A stretch of DNA of 64,000 nt, taken from NCBI GenBank assembly GCA_963789215.1, contig CAWBJY010000012.1, forward strand, positions 62,001 to 126,000, given 5' to 3'. Below, piece by piece: positions 35,856 to 45,339 of the stretch; within the stretch, counting starts at the first letter, position 1; each line of letters opens with the position of its first letter. A program made the translations under genes and the position numbers. Source of the stretch: Phormidesmis sp963789215 (GTDB lineage: Bacteria; Cyanobacteriota; Cyanobacteriia; Phormidesmidales; Phormidesmidaceae). Below the pieces are notes generated by a model that saw only the letters and a list, made by a program, of their open reading frames with translations, was not told where the DNA came from and searched no databases.

Positions 35856-36478
35856 ACGAGCAGCTCGTTCAACAGTTCGCTCAATTACTCAATCAATTCG
35901 GCATTCAGCTCAATGCCAACGGTCTGCCCTATCCGGTGCCGATTCATCCTAATTTGGTGCATCTCACGCTGGGGCTGTTTATTATTGCCGTTTTGTTCGA
36001 TATTGCTGGAACGCTGTTTCCACTGGAAAAGCCCATCTTAAAAGTGCTGTCGATTCCGACCTTGCGCGGCAGCTTTTACGACGTGGGCTGGTATAACCTG
36101 GTGGCTGCGATCGCCATTACCTTTTTCACCGTCACCGCAGGCTTTTTCGAGCTGCTGCTCGCCAACCCGCCGACCAATGTTAAAAGCGACTGGGGGCTAG
36201 GCGCAGGCACCACCATGCTTTTGCACGGAGTCGGCGGTGTGCTGCTGCTGGCGACGATGGTAGGCATGGGCGTGTGGCGCGGCTTTCAGCGCTATCGCTG
36301 GCGCCAGGAAAAGCCCCGGCAGGTGCAGTGGAGCTATTTGGCGGTGGGCGTTTTTATGCTGGGCCTGCTGTATTTGCACGGCACGCTGGGCGCTCATTTA
36401 GGCGGAGACTTTGGGATTCACAACGCAGCGGCAAATCTGCTGCGTCAGGGAGAAGATCCTAATCTGTTGTTGAAGTAA
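35852..36478 (+). CDS. DUF2231 membrane protein, second copy
   Basis: The partner of the preceding DUF2231 protein, with NGLPYPVPIHPNLVHLTLGL at the start and four to five helices, and a final LHGTLGAHLGGDFGIHN segment rich in His. It overlaps the first copy by four bases and lies 16 bp before ctaC, so the two DUF2231 genes and the oxidase genes form one operon. Loss or presence of haem-binding residues cannot be judged without an alignment. Confidence 0.8.
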   Translation: MNEQLVQQFAQLLNQFGIQLNANGLPYPVPIHPNLVHLTLGLFIIAVLFDIAGTLFPLEKPILKVLSIPTLRGSFYDVGWYNLVAAIAITFFTVTAGFFELLLANPPTNVKSDWGLGAGTTMLLHGVGGVLLLATMVGMGVWRGFQRYRWRQEKPRQVQWSYLAVGVFMLGLLYLHGTLGAHLGGDFGIHNAAANLLRQGEDPNLLLK

Positions 36479-36494
36479 GAGTATAAAGGACAGC

Positions 36495-37397
36495 ATGATT
36501 GTAAAACTAGGAGAAGCGATCGTTCTCGCAATAGGCGCAGCGGCTATTATCTTTATTAGCTACTGGCTGGGTCAGCAGTCCTATAGCTGGATGCCGCCCG
36601 AAGCCACGCTCGAAGCGCAAAAGGTCGATGGCCTCTTTAGCTTTTTGGTGATGCTCGGTTCCATTATCTTTTTGGGCGTACTGGGCACGATTCTGCATTC
36701 TTTAATCTTTTGTCGGGCAAAAAAAGGAGACTTTTCGGAAGGTCATCCGGTTCGTAGCGATACGCTGCTCGAAATACTATGGACGGGAATTCCAACGGTG
36801 CTGGTGCTGTGGATTGCGGTTCAGAGTATTCATATTTATGCGCTGCTCGATATTCAAGGCGTTCCGGAGGTGGCTCATGCGGCCATGGGGATGAAGGCCG
36901 CCTATGCCGCAGCACCCGCGCCGCCGGTAAAAACGGTCGAGGTAACCGTTCAGCAATGGGCCTGGATTTTTCACTACCCCGAGCAAGATGTCACTAGCGC
37001 CGAGCTGCATCTGCCGGTGAATCAGCGGGTGCGGCTGGCGATGCGCTCAAAAGACGTGCTGCACGGCTTTTACATTCCTGCTTTTCGGCTAAAGCAAGAT
37101 ATTGTTCCGGGCACTGAGTTCGACCTGGTTTTTTCGCCCACGCTGGAGGGCAAATATCGCCTGCAAGACTCTCAGCTTAGCGGCACCTATTTCTCGCTGA
37201 TGCAGGCCGATGTGTTTGTAGAGTCACCGCAAGCCTATCAGCAGTGGCTTGATAATGCCGCGCAAAACCCGACGCCCCCGGTAGATTTATCAGTGGCTGA
37301 AGCCGCGCAGCCGCCTCAGCTATTGGGGCGGCGCTGGGGAGAAAATCATTCGCCTAATCACCTTCAAACTGCTCACTCCTTACCTTTATTACCATGA
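36495..37397 (+). CDS. ctaC: Cytochrome oxidase subunit II, alternative (ARTO-type), CuA ligands lost
   Basis: The subunit has two to three N-terminal helices and the typical C-terminal cupredoxin domain (VTVQQWAWIFHYPEQ, VLHGFYIPAFRLKQDIVPG). Ordinary CoxB continues with CAEYCGTGHSRM, holding the CuA site; here the segment is YRLQDSQLSGTYFSLM, in which both Cys, the Glu and the His are replaced. Only the first His (VLHGF) and the Met remain. This is the recognised mark of the cyanobacterial alternative respiratory terminal oxidase, which cannot take electrons from cytochrome c through CuA and probably uses quinol. It overlaps ctaD by four bases. Confidence 0.85.
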   Translation: MIVKLGEAIVLAIGAAAIIFISYWLGQQSYSWMPPEATLEAQKVDGLFSFLVMLGSIIFLGVLGTILHSLIFCRAKKGDFSEGHPVRSDTLLEILWTGIPTVLVLWIAVQSIHIYALLDIQGVPEVAHAAMGMKAAYAAAPAPPVKTVEVTVQQWAWIFHYPEQDVTSAELHLPVNQRVRLAMRSKDVLHGFYIPAFRLKQDIVPGTEFDLVFSPTLEGKYRLQDSQLSGTYFSLMQADVFVESPQAYQQWLDNAAQNPTPPVDLSVAEAAQPPQLLGRRWGENHSPNHLQTAHSLPLLP

Positions 37398-39031
37398 CTG
37401 ATTCTGCTCTTTTACATCCGCCTCAGTCCTGGCGACAATATTTCAGCTTCAGCACCGACCACAAGGTGATCGGGGTGCAGTACATGGTGACGAGCTTCAC
37501 CTTCTTTTTGATCGGTGGGCTGCTGGCGATGCTAATTCGCGCGGAGCTGCTGACGCCGCAGCTCAATTTGGTTAGCCGCGAGCTGTACAACGGCCTGTTT
37601 ACGATGCACGGCACGGTGATGATTTTTCTGTGGACGATTCCTACCTTTGTGGGCTTAGGAAACTATCTGGTGCCGCTGATGATTGGGGCGAAAGATATGG
37701 CGTTTCCGGTGCTCAATGCGATCGCCTTTTGGATTCTCCCGGTCGCAGGCACGCTGCTGCTCTCCAGCTTTTTCCTGCCGGAAGGATCGGCCAAGTCGGG
37801 CTGGTGGTCTTACCCGCCGCTGAGTACGCAGCTTTCTTCCACGCAGGGTTTGGTGAACGGTCAGTCTCTCTGGATTTTGGCCATGGTGATGATCGGCATT
37901 TCGTCGATTATGGCGGCTGTGAATTTTGTGACGACGATTTTTTGGATGCGATCGCCCGGCATGACCCTTTTTAGGATGCCGATTTTTGTCTGGACAACGC
38001 TCAGCGCTCAGCTAATGCAGCTCATTTTTCTACCCTCTTTAACCGGGGCGCTGCTGCTGCTGCTGTTCGATCTAGACTTTGGGACGCACTTTTTCCAACC
38101 CGCTGAAGGCGGCACCCCGGTGCTGTACCAGCATTTGTTCTGGTTTTACTCGCACCCGGCGGTCTACATTTGGGCGCTGCCTGCCTGGGGCGTATTCTCG
38201 GAGGTGATTCCCGCTTTTACCCGCAATCCGCTGTTTGGCTATCGGTCGGTGGCGATCGCCACCTTCAGCTTTGTGCCCATTACTGGCGTTGTGTGGGTGC
38301 ATCACATGTTTGCCGGAGCAACCCCCGGCTGGATGCGCACATTGTTTATGTTTACAACAGAATTGGTGGCAGTGCCCACCGGGATTAAAGTCTTCGCCTG
38401 GACAGCGACTATTTGGAAAAGCAAAATCCATCTCGACAGCGCTTTTCTCTTTGCCGTGGGCGGCGTTGTCATGTTTGTACTCGCGGGCATTACCGGCGTT
38501 ATGCTCGGGGCGCTGCCGTTCGATCTGCATGTTAACAACACCTATTTTATTGTCGGTCACTTTCACTATGTGGTGTTCAACACCATTGTGATGGCCTACT
38601 TTGCCGCAATTTACTACTGGTTTCCTAAAATTACCGGGCGCATGTGCTCCGAAGGTTGGGGCAAGCTGCACTTTGGCCTCACCTTCTTGGGTGCTACGCT
38701 CAACTTTTTCCCCATGTTTCCGCTGGGGCTTCAAGGAATGCTGCGCCGCGTTTCTTCTTACGATCCGCAGTATGCCGACTGGAACATGGTATCTAGCCTG
38801 GGTGCGTTTTTACTGGGCGTCTCAACGCTGCCTTTTTTAGTTAACGTCATTGTCTCCTGCTTTGAAGGGCCCATTGCCAAAGACAATCCGTGGCACGCCA
38901 CCGGGCTAGAGTGGCGAACCTCCTCGCCCCCACCCAAAGAGAACTTTGACAGTATTCCAACGGTAACAGAGCCGCCCTACAGCTACGGCGATGCTCGCTA
39001 CTGCGTCCAAGACCCTACCAGTCGGTACTAG
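37394..39031 (+). CDS. ctaD: Haem-copper oxidase subunit I (alternative terminal oxidase)
   Basis: The catalytic subunit, 12 helices, with haem and CuB ligands visible: MHGTVMIFLWTIP (low-spin haem His), HLFWFYSHPAVYIWALP (CuB His and the cross-linked Tyr), WVHHMFAGATPGW (two CuB His), and VGHFHYVVFNTIVM (two His). The Glu of the common HPEVY motif is Ala here (HPAVY), so the proton path may be of the A2 type, although this also occurs in other cyanobacterial subunits. It starts in an ATGA overlap with ctaC and is followed nine bases later by ctaE. Confidence 0.9.
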   Translation: MTDSALLHPPQSWRQYFSFSTDHKVIGVQYMVTSFTFFLIGGLLAMLIRAELLTPQLNLVSRELYNGLFTMHGTVMIFLWTIPTFVGLGNYLVPLMIGAKDMAFPVLNAIAFWILPVAGTLLLSSFFLPEGSAKSGWWSYPPLSTQLSSTQGLVNGQSLWILAMVMIGISSIMAAVNFVTTIFWMRSPGMTLFRMPIFVWTTLSAQLMQLIFLPSLTGALLLLLFDLDFGTHFFQPAEGGTPVLYQHLFWFYSHPAVYIWALPAWGVFSEVIPAFTRNPLFGYRSVAIATFSFVPITGVVWVHHMFAGATPGWMRTLFMFTTELVAVPTGIKVFAWTATIWKSKIHLDSAFLFAVGGVVMFVLAGITGVMLGALPFDLHVNNTYFIVGHFHYVVFNTIVMAYFAAIYYWFPKITGRMCSEGWGKLHFGLTFLGATLNFFPMFPLGLQGMLRRVSSYDPQYADWNMVSSLGAFLLGVSTLPFLVNVIVSCFEGPIAKDNPWHATGLEWRTSSPPPKENFDSIPTVTEPPYSYGDARYCVQDPTSRY

Positions 39032-39040
39032 GTACTCGCT

Positions 39041-39728
39041 ATGACTCAAGCCTCTTCCCGCGATGGCCAGCCCATCCACCAAAACCAGAACGACGAAAGC
39101 CCGTTTAATCTTCAGCAGCTGCGGCGTAATCTTCCGAGCTGGCTTCAGCGATTTATCCCTAGCGGCGGCGGTCAGCACGAAGACCACCACGGCAAAGGCA
39201 TGTTTGGCATGACCATTTTCCTGCTCTCCGAGAGCATGATTTTTGTCAGCTTTTTTGCCTCTTATATAGTGCTGCGGCTCACCACTACCGACTGGCTTCC
39301 GGCGGGCGTCAGCGGCCCCGAGGCTTCACCTACCGTCATTTTTCACTCTGCGGTGCTGGTCTCTAGCAGCTTTGTACTTTACTTTGCGGAGCGATCGCTC
39401 AAGCGTCATCAGCTCACCCGGTTTCGGCTGCTGTGGCTGCTCGACCTCAGCGATGGGCATTTACTTTTTAATCGGTGAAGTGCAGGAGTGGGCGGGGCTA
39501 GACTTTGGCCTGACAACCGGCATCGGCGGCGGCACTTTTTATGTGCTAACGGGCTTTCACGGGCTGCATGTGGCCACGGGCATTCTGTTGCAGTTTATTA
39601 TGCTGGGCCGCTCTTTTTTGCCGAATAACTACGAGCACGGTCACTTTGGCGTCAGCGCGGCCTCGCTGTTTTGGCACTTTGTCGATGTGCTGTGGCTGAT
39701 TTTGTTCTCGTTGCTCTATTTATGGTAG
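39041..39728 (+). pseudogene. ctaE: Cytochrome oxidase subunit III, interrupted by one frameshift
   Basis: The reading frame starts normally (MTIFLLSESMIFVSFFASYI, VIFHSAVLVSSSFVLYFAERS) and stops at 39478. The rest continues in the next frame as TSAMGIYFLIGEVQEWAGLD, FYVLTGFHGLHVATGI (conserved His) and SLFWHFVDVLWLILF, stopping at 39728. The junction is at about 39439-39444 (CTGCTCGACC); removing one G would rejoin WLLTSAMGIYF. Apart from that the gene is fully conserved, so a sequence error is as likely as decay. The rest of the oxidase operon is intact. Confidence 0.8.
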
Positions 39729-39730
39729 AA

Positions 39731-39777
39731 ATCCCCTCTGGAGGGGTGGCACGCAGTGACGGGGTGGGTCAACGCCC
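39731..39777. repeat. REP-like palindromic element
   Basis: The stretch CCCCTCTGGAGGGGTGGCAC followed by a similar CAGTGACGGGGTGGGT motif has the look of a repetitive extragenic palindrome; CCCCTC and GAGGGG pair around CTG. It lies between ctaE and the NDH-2 gene. I did not find a second copy in the window. Confidence 0.4.
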
Positions 39778-39854
39778 CACGCACCTAACCATCACACCAT
39801 TCAATCCTCTTAATCTTCAACTCTGCTCTATCCTCCTTCATCAGGTTTGCCGCT

Positions 39855-41374
39855 ATGTCATCTCCCCAACTCGCCGCCAAACCCTCTGACTCAACCAACG
39901 CCAACCCAGATACCGCCCTACCTGTCGTCATTATCGGCGGTGGCTTTGTCGGTCTTTTTACCGCGCTGCACCTGCGCCATCGTCACTTCCCCAACCCGAT
40001 TATTCTGATCGACTCGCAAACGCAGTTTGTGTTTAAGCCGTTGCTGTACGAGTATTTGAGCGGGGAAATGGAAGCAACAGAAGTGGTGCCCACCTATGAG
40101 GAACTGCTGAGCGGTAGCGACATTACCTTTGTGCAAGGCTCGGTCACTGAGGTTGATTTAACCGAGCGAAAGGTGCGCTTGGCGGCTGGATTACAGTATA
40201 GCTATCAGTATTTGGTGCTGGCGGTGGGCAGCATTCAGGGCTACTTTGGCACCGAGGGCGCACAGCAGTATGCCTTTGCGTTTCGCACTCAGGCCGATGC
40301 ACAAAGGCTTAAAGAACAGCTGCGCGATCGCTTGACAAGCCGCCCGCCAAACCGCCGATTCTGTTGAACGCAAAAAGCTTGCGACGGTCGCTATAGTTGG
40401 CGCGGGGCCCTCTGGCGTAGAAATGGCCGCAACGCTGGCCGATTTGCTGCCAGGCTGGTATGCGAGATTGGGCGGAAAGCCACAGGATATCCGCGTTGTG
40501 CTGGTAAACCACGGTGACAGCATTTTATCGGGAGATGTGAATGAGCATTTGCAAGAAACGGCGCTGGCGGCGCTGAAAAAACGCACGGTGCCGGTTGAGC
40601 TGTTGCTGGGCGTAGGGGTAGAAGCAGTTAGCGCCAAGGGGCTGAGCTATCGCCCGAAAGGAGAAGATTCGAAGCCGGAGCAGCAGGATCAAAATGCGCT
40701 GCAACAACTGTCCGCTGCGACCGTGATTTGGACGGCAGGTACAGGGACGAATCCGCTGATAGAGTCGCTGCCTTTGGAGCCGGGCGATCGCGATAAACAC
40801 AAGTCTCCTCTGGTCATGCCTACGCTACAGCTCTTAAACTATCCTGACGTATTCGCTGCTGGCGACTGCGCCGTTGTGCAAGCTCAGCCGCAGCCCGCCG
40901 TGGCACAAATTGCCTATCAGCAGGGCGCTGGCATTGCGCACAATCTGCTGGCGCTGGCTCAAGGGCGAATCGCTCAAGCCTGTTCATCCTAAAATGCGCG
41001 GAACGCTGATGAAGCTGGGCATTCGCAATGGCGTCGCGAACCTGTTCGATAAAGTTCAAATCGGGGGCGAAGCGGGTGACTTAATTCGCAATGCGACCTA
41101 TTTGGAGATGTTGCCGACGCCTATGCATAACTTTAAGGCGACGGCGGAATGGCTAACAGATGATATTTTCGAGCGGCATCAGAAGGTCGGTAAGATTAGA
41201 CGCGATCGCACTTCTGCCTCCCATGCACAACCTCTCCAGCCGGGGCGAGTAGCCGTTTGGATGAGCGGCGCGGTGCTGCTAGCCTCCATTGTCATTGGCC
41301 TGTTTTTAGGGCTAGGCCCACAGCGATCGCCCGTGCCATCTGCTCGCAACAGTCAGCCTTCTAAAGTGGAATAA
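39855..41374 (+). pseudogene. Type II NAD(P)H:quinone oxidoreductase (NDH-2), two frameshifts
   Basis: A flavoprotein with dinucleotide motifs VVIIGGGFVGLFTALHLR (FAD) and VAIVGAGPSGVEMAATLAD (NADH), the ATVIWTAGTG and PDVFAAGDCA motifs, and a C-terminal membrane anchor (VWMSGAVLLASIVIGLFLG). NDH-2 feeds electrons from NAD(P)H to quinone without pumping protons. The frame breaks twice: near 40335 (a base is missing before AAGCC, giving LTQAARQ when restored) and at the GGG run 40973-40975 (restored as AQGGESLKPVHPKM). It follows the oxidase operon and would supply quinol to a CuA-less oxidase. Confidence 0.8.
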
Positions 41375-41501
41375 CTGATACTGGATTCACATCTTTTTGA
41401 CACTTATTGGACATAGCAATTTGTCACTATGTTGAATGAACAGGACTGTAGCTTGCTGTGGCATCGCCGGTTCTGCCAGTTCCGCTTTAGAGGGTATTTT
41501 G

Positions 41502-42314
41502 ATGACGCTTGCTTCTGATTCGCTGAAAGGCCAGGTCGCGATTGTGACAGGCTCTAGTTCGGGTATTGGCGAAGGCATTGTTCGCTACCTAGCAACCCTT
41601 GGCGCTAAGGTGGTGGTTAACTACCATTCCGAGCAGGCAGCCGGTGAGAAAATCGCCAGCGACATAGAGCAAGCAGGCGGAAATGCGATCGCTATTGGAG
41701 CTAATGTCTCCAAAGAAGAAGATGTACAGGCGCTGTTTAAGCAAACGCTAGATACCTTTGGCACCGTCGATATTTTAGTCAACAACTCGGGCCTGCAAAA
41801 AGACGCTGCCTTTGTCGATATGACGCTAGACCAGTGGAACGCAGTGATCAGCGTGAACTTGACCGGCCAGTTTCTCTGCGCCAGAGAAGCGGCGAAAATC
41901 TTTTTGCGACAGGGCATCCGCCAAGACGTGTCTCAGGCCGCAGGCAAAATTATCTGCATGAGTTCGGTGCATCAGGTCATTGCCTGGGCAGGCCACGTTA
42001 ACTATGCCACCAGCAAAGGCGGCGTCAATATGATGATGCAAAGCATCGCGCAAGAGCTAGCGCCGCATAAAATTCGAGTTAATAGCATTGCGCCAGGTGC
42101 GATCAGAACGCCTATCAATAAAGCGGCCTGGGACACACCTGCGGCTGAAACCGACCTGCTCAAGCTAATTCCCTATGGCCGAGTGGGCGACCCCAGTGAT
42201 ATTGCCAAAGCAGCGGCCTGGCTTGCCAGCGATGAGTCGGATTATGTAACCGGCACCACGCTGTTTGTAGATGGGGGTATGACACTATATCCAGGGTTTG
42301 CGACCGGCGGCTAA
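41502..42314 (+). CDS. Short-chain dehydrogenase, glucose 1-dehydrogenase type
   Basis: An SDR with AIVTGSSSGIGEGIV (cofactor), ILVNNSG (NNAG-like motif), ICMSSVHQV (Ser) and NYATSKGGVNMM (Tyr, Lys), then SIAPGAIRTPI and TTLFVDGGM. It resembles glucose 1-dehydrogenases, which oxidise glucose to gluconolactone, but the substrate is not proven. The ATG at 41502 has AGAGGG upstream; the longer frame from 41436 adds 22 unlikely residues. A gluconolactonase relic lies directly downstream. Confidence 0.85.
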   Translation: MTLASDSLKGQVAIVTGSSSGIGEGIVRYLATLGAKVVVNYHSEQAAGEKIASDIEQAGGNAIAIGANVSKEEDVQALFKQTLDTFGTVDILVNNSGLQKDAAFVDMTLDQWNAVISVNLTGQFLCAREAAKIFLRQGIRQDVSQAAGKIICMSSVHQVIAWAGHVNYATSKGGVNMMMQSIAQELAPHKIRVNSIAPGAIRTPINKAAWDTPAAETDLLKLIPYGRVGDPSDIAKAAAWLASDESDYVTGTTLFVDGGMTLYPGFATGG

Positions 42315-42408
42315 TGGCAACAGAAAATTTTGAGCGCTAATCAGGTGACATTGTGAATACGACAGCATTTCAGACCGCAAACTCTCAGATCGTAGACCTC
42401 AAGACAAC

Positions 42409-42512
42409 AGCATCGTGCGCGAGCAATCTTGCTTTCAAAATGGCAATGCGCTCGATTTGGAAGGGAGAATTGTAGCTTGTTCTCACGGTCAGCGAGCGAT
42501 TATCTATCCTCA
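42409..42512 (+). pseudogene. SMP-30/gluconolactonase fragment
   Basis: In one frame the sequence reads SIVREQSCFQNGNALDLEG followed by RIVACSHGQRAIIY. This matches the NGN-x-x-D-x-x-GR-x-x-x-C-x-H core of SMP-30/gluconolactonase-type proteins. Neither the preceding part of the domain nor the following part is present; after it the frame runs into unrelated codons and a stop. It looks like the leftover of a gene whose product would hydrolyse the lactone made by the neighbouring dehydrogenase. Confidence 0.6.
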
Positions 42513-42576
42513 ACGGCTGCCTGCTGAGATCAGCCATTTGGAGGCAGGTTAAGAAAGTCACTCATCTTGAAAAAAG

Positions 42577-42621
42577 CAATACTATAAATCTCAATACTAT
42601 AAATCTCAATACTATAAATCT
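42577..42621. repeat. 15-bp tandem repeat, three perfect copies
   Basis: CAATACTATAAATCT is repeated three times without differences (42577-42591, 42592-42606, 42607-42621) in the spacer before the PepSY-like gene. Confidence 0.9.
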
Positions 42622-42750
42622 ATAGTTCGAACTTCGACTACGCTCAACCCTGCAGACAACTCTCTAGAGAGAGAGACGCCACAGGCACTGAGCACAATCG
42701 AAAGACTAATGGAACCTTCAGCGATTACAGTGCCTGATTAAGGAGCCTGA

Positions 42751-43065
42751 TTAAGAGGCCTGGTTACTACGGCTGCGAATACGCCGTAGCTCTAGCCACA
42801 TGCTACCGCCCGTAATTGCCATAAACAACAAACCTAGCGCATTCAAAAATGGATAAACAACTTCTAAGTTGAGAGGGCCAAAGTGCCCTTTATGCAGAGC
42901 GAGCAGCCAGTCTACGCCGTCGCCCTTGCCCATCAGGTCGAAAGCCTGATAGATAGAGCCGGTAACTAGGGTTAAAACAATCGGAATAATGACGATAGGC
43001 GCTACGAAAGAATGGAGCCGCTTGAGCTTTTGGAGCTGCCGTTTGGCGGTCTGTACAGTGGTCAT
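42751..43065 (-). CDS. Small PepSY-associated membrane protein
   Basis: A 104-residue protein with two helices (VAPIVIIPIVLTLVTGSIYQ and NALGLLFMAITGGSMWLELR) flanking a loop with WLLALHKGHFGPL. This resembles the membrane half of PepSY-associated proteins, which are found in iron and redox contexts. The function is unknown. It stands alone on the minus strand and has the tandem 15-bp repeats behind it. Confidence 0.6.
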   Translation of the reverse strand: MTTVQTAKRQLQKLKRLHSFVAPIVIIPIVLTLVTGSIYQAFDLMGKGDGVDWLLALHKGHFGPLNLEVVYPFLNALGLLFMAITGGSMWLELRRIRSRSNQAS

Positions 43066-43407
43066 AGATTAAGCCTTATGATGTTTGGGATTGAGGCGAA
43101 TACGAACAAGACTGAGTTGAACAAGGCCGAATTAAATTAGGCCAAGCTAAACAAGACTATTCAATAGAAAATTAAAAGCTTTGAACTTATTGAGTGCGCT
43201 CGCGAAATGTCTTTAGCTTCGGCGATCGCACTATAATCGCACTGTAAAATTGTAGCTTAAAAAAAACTCTTATGTGTGCTTAGCGTTTTATTTAACTCGC
43301 GCGGCAGTCCCTCTTTTTTCTATTGTCGTAAATTACCTCTTCTCAAGCAATTTTTTGATAGCGTATTGTCCTAAAATACTCTAATCAGCCACATAGGAAA
43401 CGTTTTA
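43066..43407. other. Intergenic region without recognised gene
   Basis: About 340 bp, AT-rich, between divergent genes. It includes HIP1-like GGCGATCGCA at about 43221-43230. No coding frame or clear promoter was assigned. Confidence 0.35.
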
Positions 43408-45339
43408 ATGGTAGGGCCAACTATTCCGCCGCGAAAGCACCGCCGTTTATCAGAATGGCTGCTGAATGAGGAACGCAGCAGCGGAGAATCACATCAACAG
43501 CCCTGGTGGAAAGTTGTTTGCTTAACTGGAGTCGATTACTTTTCTACGTTAGGCTATCAGCCAGGTATTGCAGCCTTGGCAGCCGGAGCACTGTCCCCCT
43601 TGGCCACCCTCATTCTAGTTCTGGTGACGCTGTTTGGGGCGCTGCCCATTTACAAACAGGTCGCTAAGCTTAGCCCGAACGGAGAAGGTTCACTCGCCAT
43701 GTTGGAGCGGCTGCTCCCTGGCTGGCAGGGTAAGTTGTTTGTGTTAGCACTGCTGGGATTTGTCTCTACTGATTTTATTATTACCATTACGCTCTCAGCG
43801 GCAGATGCGACTACTCACTTAGTCCAAAATCCATTTATGCCGGAGGCTCTTCGAGGACAGCTCATTCCGATTACGCTGATTCTAGTGGCGCTGCTAGGCG
43901 CTATTTTCCTCAAAGGATTTCACGAGGCTATCGGCATCGCGGTGGTGCTGGTGGTTGTGTATCTCTCTTTGAATTTGGTTGTCGTGGGGGTGGGAGCCTA
44001 CGAAATTTGGCAGCAGCCTGCGTTAATTGGGCAGTGGCGGCAGGCGCTGACGACGGGGCACAGCAGCCCGCTAGGCGCAGTTGGTCTCTCTTTGTTGCTG
44101 TTTCCTAAGCTGGCGCTGGGGCTATCTGGCTTTGAAACCGGAGTTGCAGTAATGCCCTTGGTCAAGGGTAAGCCGCAGGATGCATCGGGTAGGCCGTTTG
44201 GCCGCATTTACAACACCCATAGGCTGCTGACAGCTTCGGCAGTAATTATGAGTTTCTTTTTACTCGCCACCAGTTTTGAGACGGTTGTTCTTATTCCTGC
44301 AAAGGCCTTTCAATCGGGCGGGGCGGCTAACGGCAGAGCGCTGGCGTATATGGCCCATACCTATTTGGGTAACGCGTTTGGTACGGTGTACGACCTGAGT
44401 ACGATCGCAATTTTGTGGTTCGCTGGGGCCTCGGCGATGGCCGGATTGTTGAATATTGTGCCGCGCTATTTGCCCCGGTATGGGATGGCTCCCGACTGGG
44501 CGAGGGCGACCCGTCCTTTGGTGCTGGTATTTAGCGCGATCGCATTTATCGTCACTCTCCTATTCCAGGCAGATGTAGAAGCTCAAGGCGGAGCCTATGC
44601 AACCGGCGTATTGGTACTTATGAGTTCGGCCTCATTTGCTGTGATGCTCGCCGCTCGCAAGCGAAGGGAGACGTTCAGCACCTTTGCCTTCGGCCTAATT
44701 ACGCTGATCTTTTTCTATACAACCGTTGCCAACATTATCGAGCGGCCTGACGGCATCAAAATTGCGGCCTGTTTTATTGGCGCCATTATCATCACCTCTT
44801 TAATCTCTCGTATCTGGCGCTCAACCGAGCTGCGTGTAGAAGCCGTCGAGCTAGACGCTACGGCTAAACAGTTTGTGATAGACGAAATCTCTCGGACTGA
44901 AAAAAACACGCTCGAGATTATTGCCCACCATATTATTAGAGGCGATGACCAGGAATATTCGCTCAAGGCTAAAGAAGTTTGCGAAGACAACCACCTCCCG
45001 TTCAATACGCCGGTGCTGTTTTTAGAGATTGTGGTATCGGATGCTTCGACGTTTACCGATACGCTACAGGTTAAGGGCATACAGGTAGGAGAGCATAGAA
45101 TTTTGCGAGCGAGCAGTGCGGCGGTGCCAAATGCGATCGCGGCTATTCTCCTGCATTTGCGCGACACCACCCACCGGCTCCCACACATCTACTTTGGCTG
45201 GATGGAAGGCAACCCGCTAGAGTTTGTGATGCGGTTTTTGCTGTTTGGCGAAGGCGATATTCCCATTACCACCCGAGAAGTGCTGCGCAAGGCCGAACCC
45301 AACCACGAGCAGCGTCCGGGAGTATACGTCGGTGGATAG
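43408..45339 (+). CDS. APC-superfamily permease
   Basis: A large amino-acid/polyamine/organocation transporter of about 12 helices, starting GVDYFSTLGYQPGIAALAAG and including ALPIYKQVAKLSPNGEGSLA and LALGLSGFETGVAVMPLV. The last 150 residues form a soluble cytoplasmic domain (EISRTEKNTLEIIAHHIIRG, DTTHRLPHIYFGWMEGNPLE). The substrate is not evident. The stop codon overlaps the GTG start of the rhomboid-like gene, so the two are coupled. Confidence 0.75.
   Translation: MVGPTIPPRKHRRLSEWLLNEERSSGESHQQPWWKVVCLTGVDYFSTLGYQPGIAALAAGALSPLATLILVLVTLFGALPIYKQVAKLSPNGEGSLAMLERLLPGWQGKLFVLALLGFVSTDFIITITLSAADATTHLVQNPFMPEALRGQLIPITLILVALLGAIFLKGFHEAIGIAVVLVVVYLSLNLVVVGVGAYEIWQQPALIGQWRQALTTGHSSPLGAVGLSLLLFPKLALGLSGFETGVAVMPLVKGKPQDASGRPFGRIYNTHRLLTASAVIMSFFLLATSFETVVLIPAKAFQSGGAANGRALAYMAHTYLGNAFGTVYDLSTIAILWFAGASAMAGLLNIVPRYLPRYGMAPDWARATRPLVLVFSAIAFIVTLLFQADVEAQGGAYATGVLVLMSSASFAVMLAARKRRETFSTFAFGLITLIFFYTTVANIIERPDGIKIAACFIGAIIITSLISRIWRSTELRVEAVELDATAKQFVIDEISRTEKNTLEIIAHHIIRGDDQEYSLKAKEVCEDNHLPFNTPVLFLEIVVSDASTFTDTLQVKGIQVGEHRILRASSAAVPNAIAAILLHLRDTTHRLPHIYFGWMEGNPLEFVMRFLLFGEGDIPITTREVLRKAEPNHEQRPGVYVGG

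Noticed and set aside
38072..38734. 220-codon minus-strand frame opposite the oxidase subunit I gene
   Set aside because: It is the antisense shadow of a strongly conserved gene and shows no domain of its own.
44715..45188. 157-codon minus-strand frame opposite the APC permease
   Set aside because: Antisense of a conserved coding region, Ser-rich composition, no motif.
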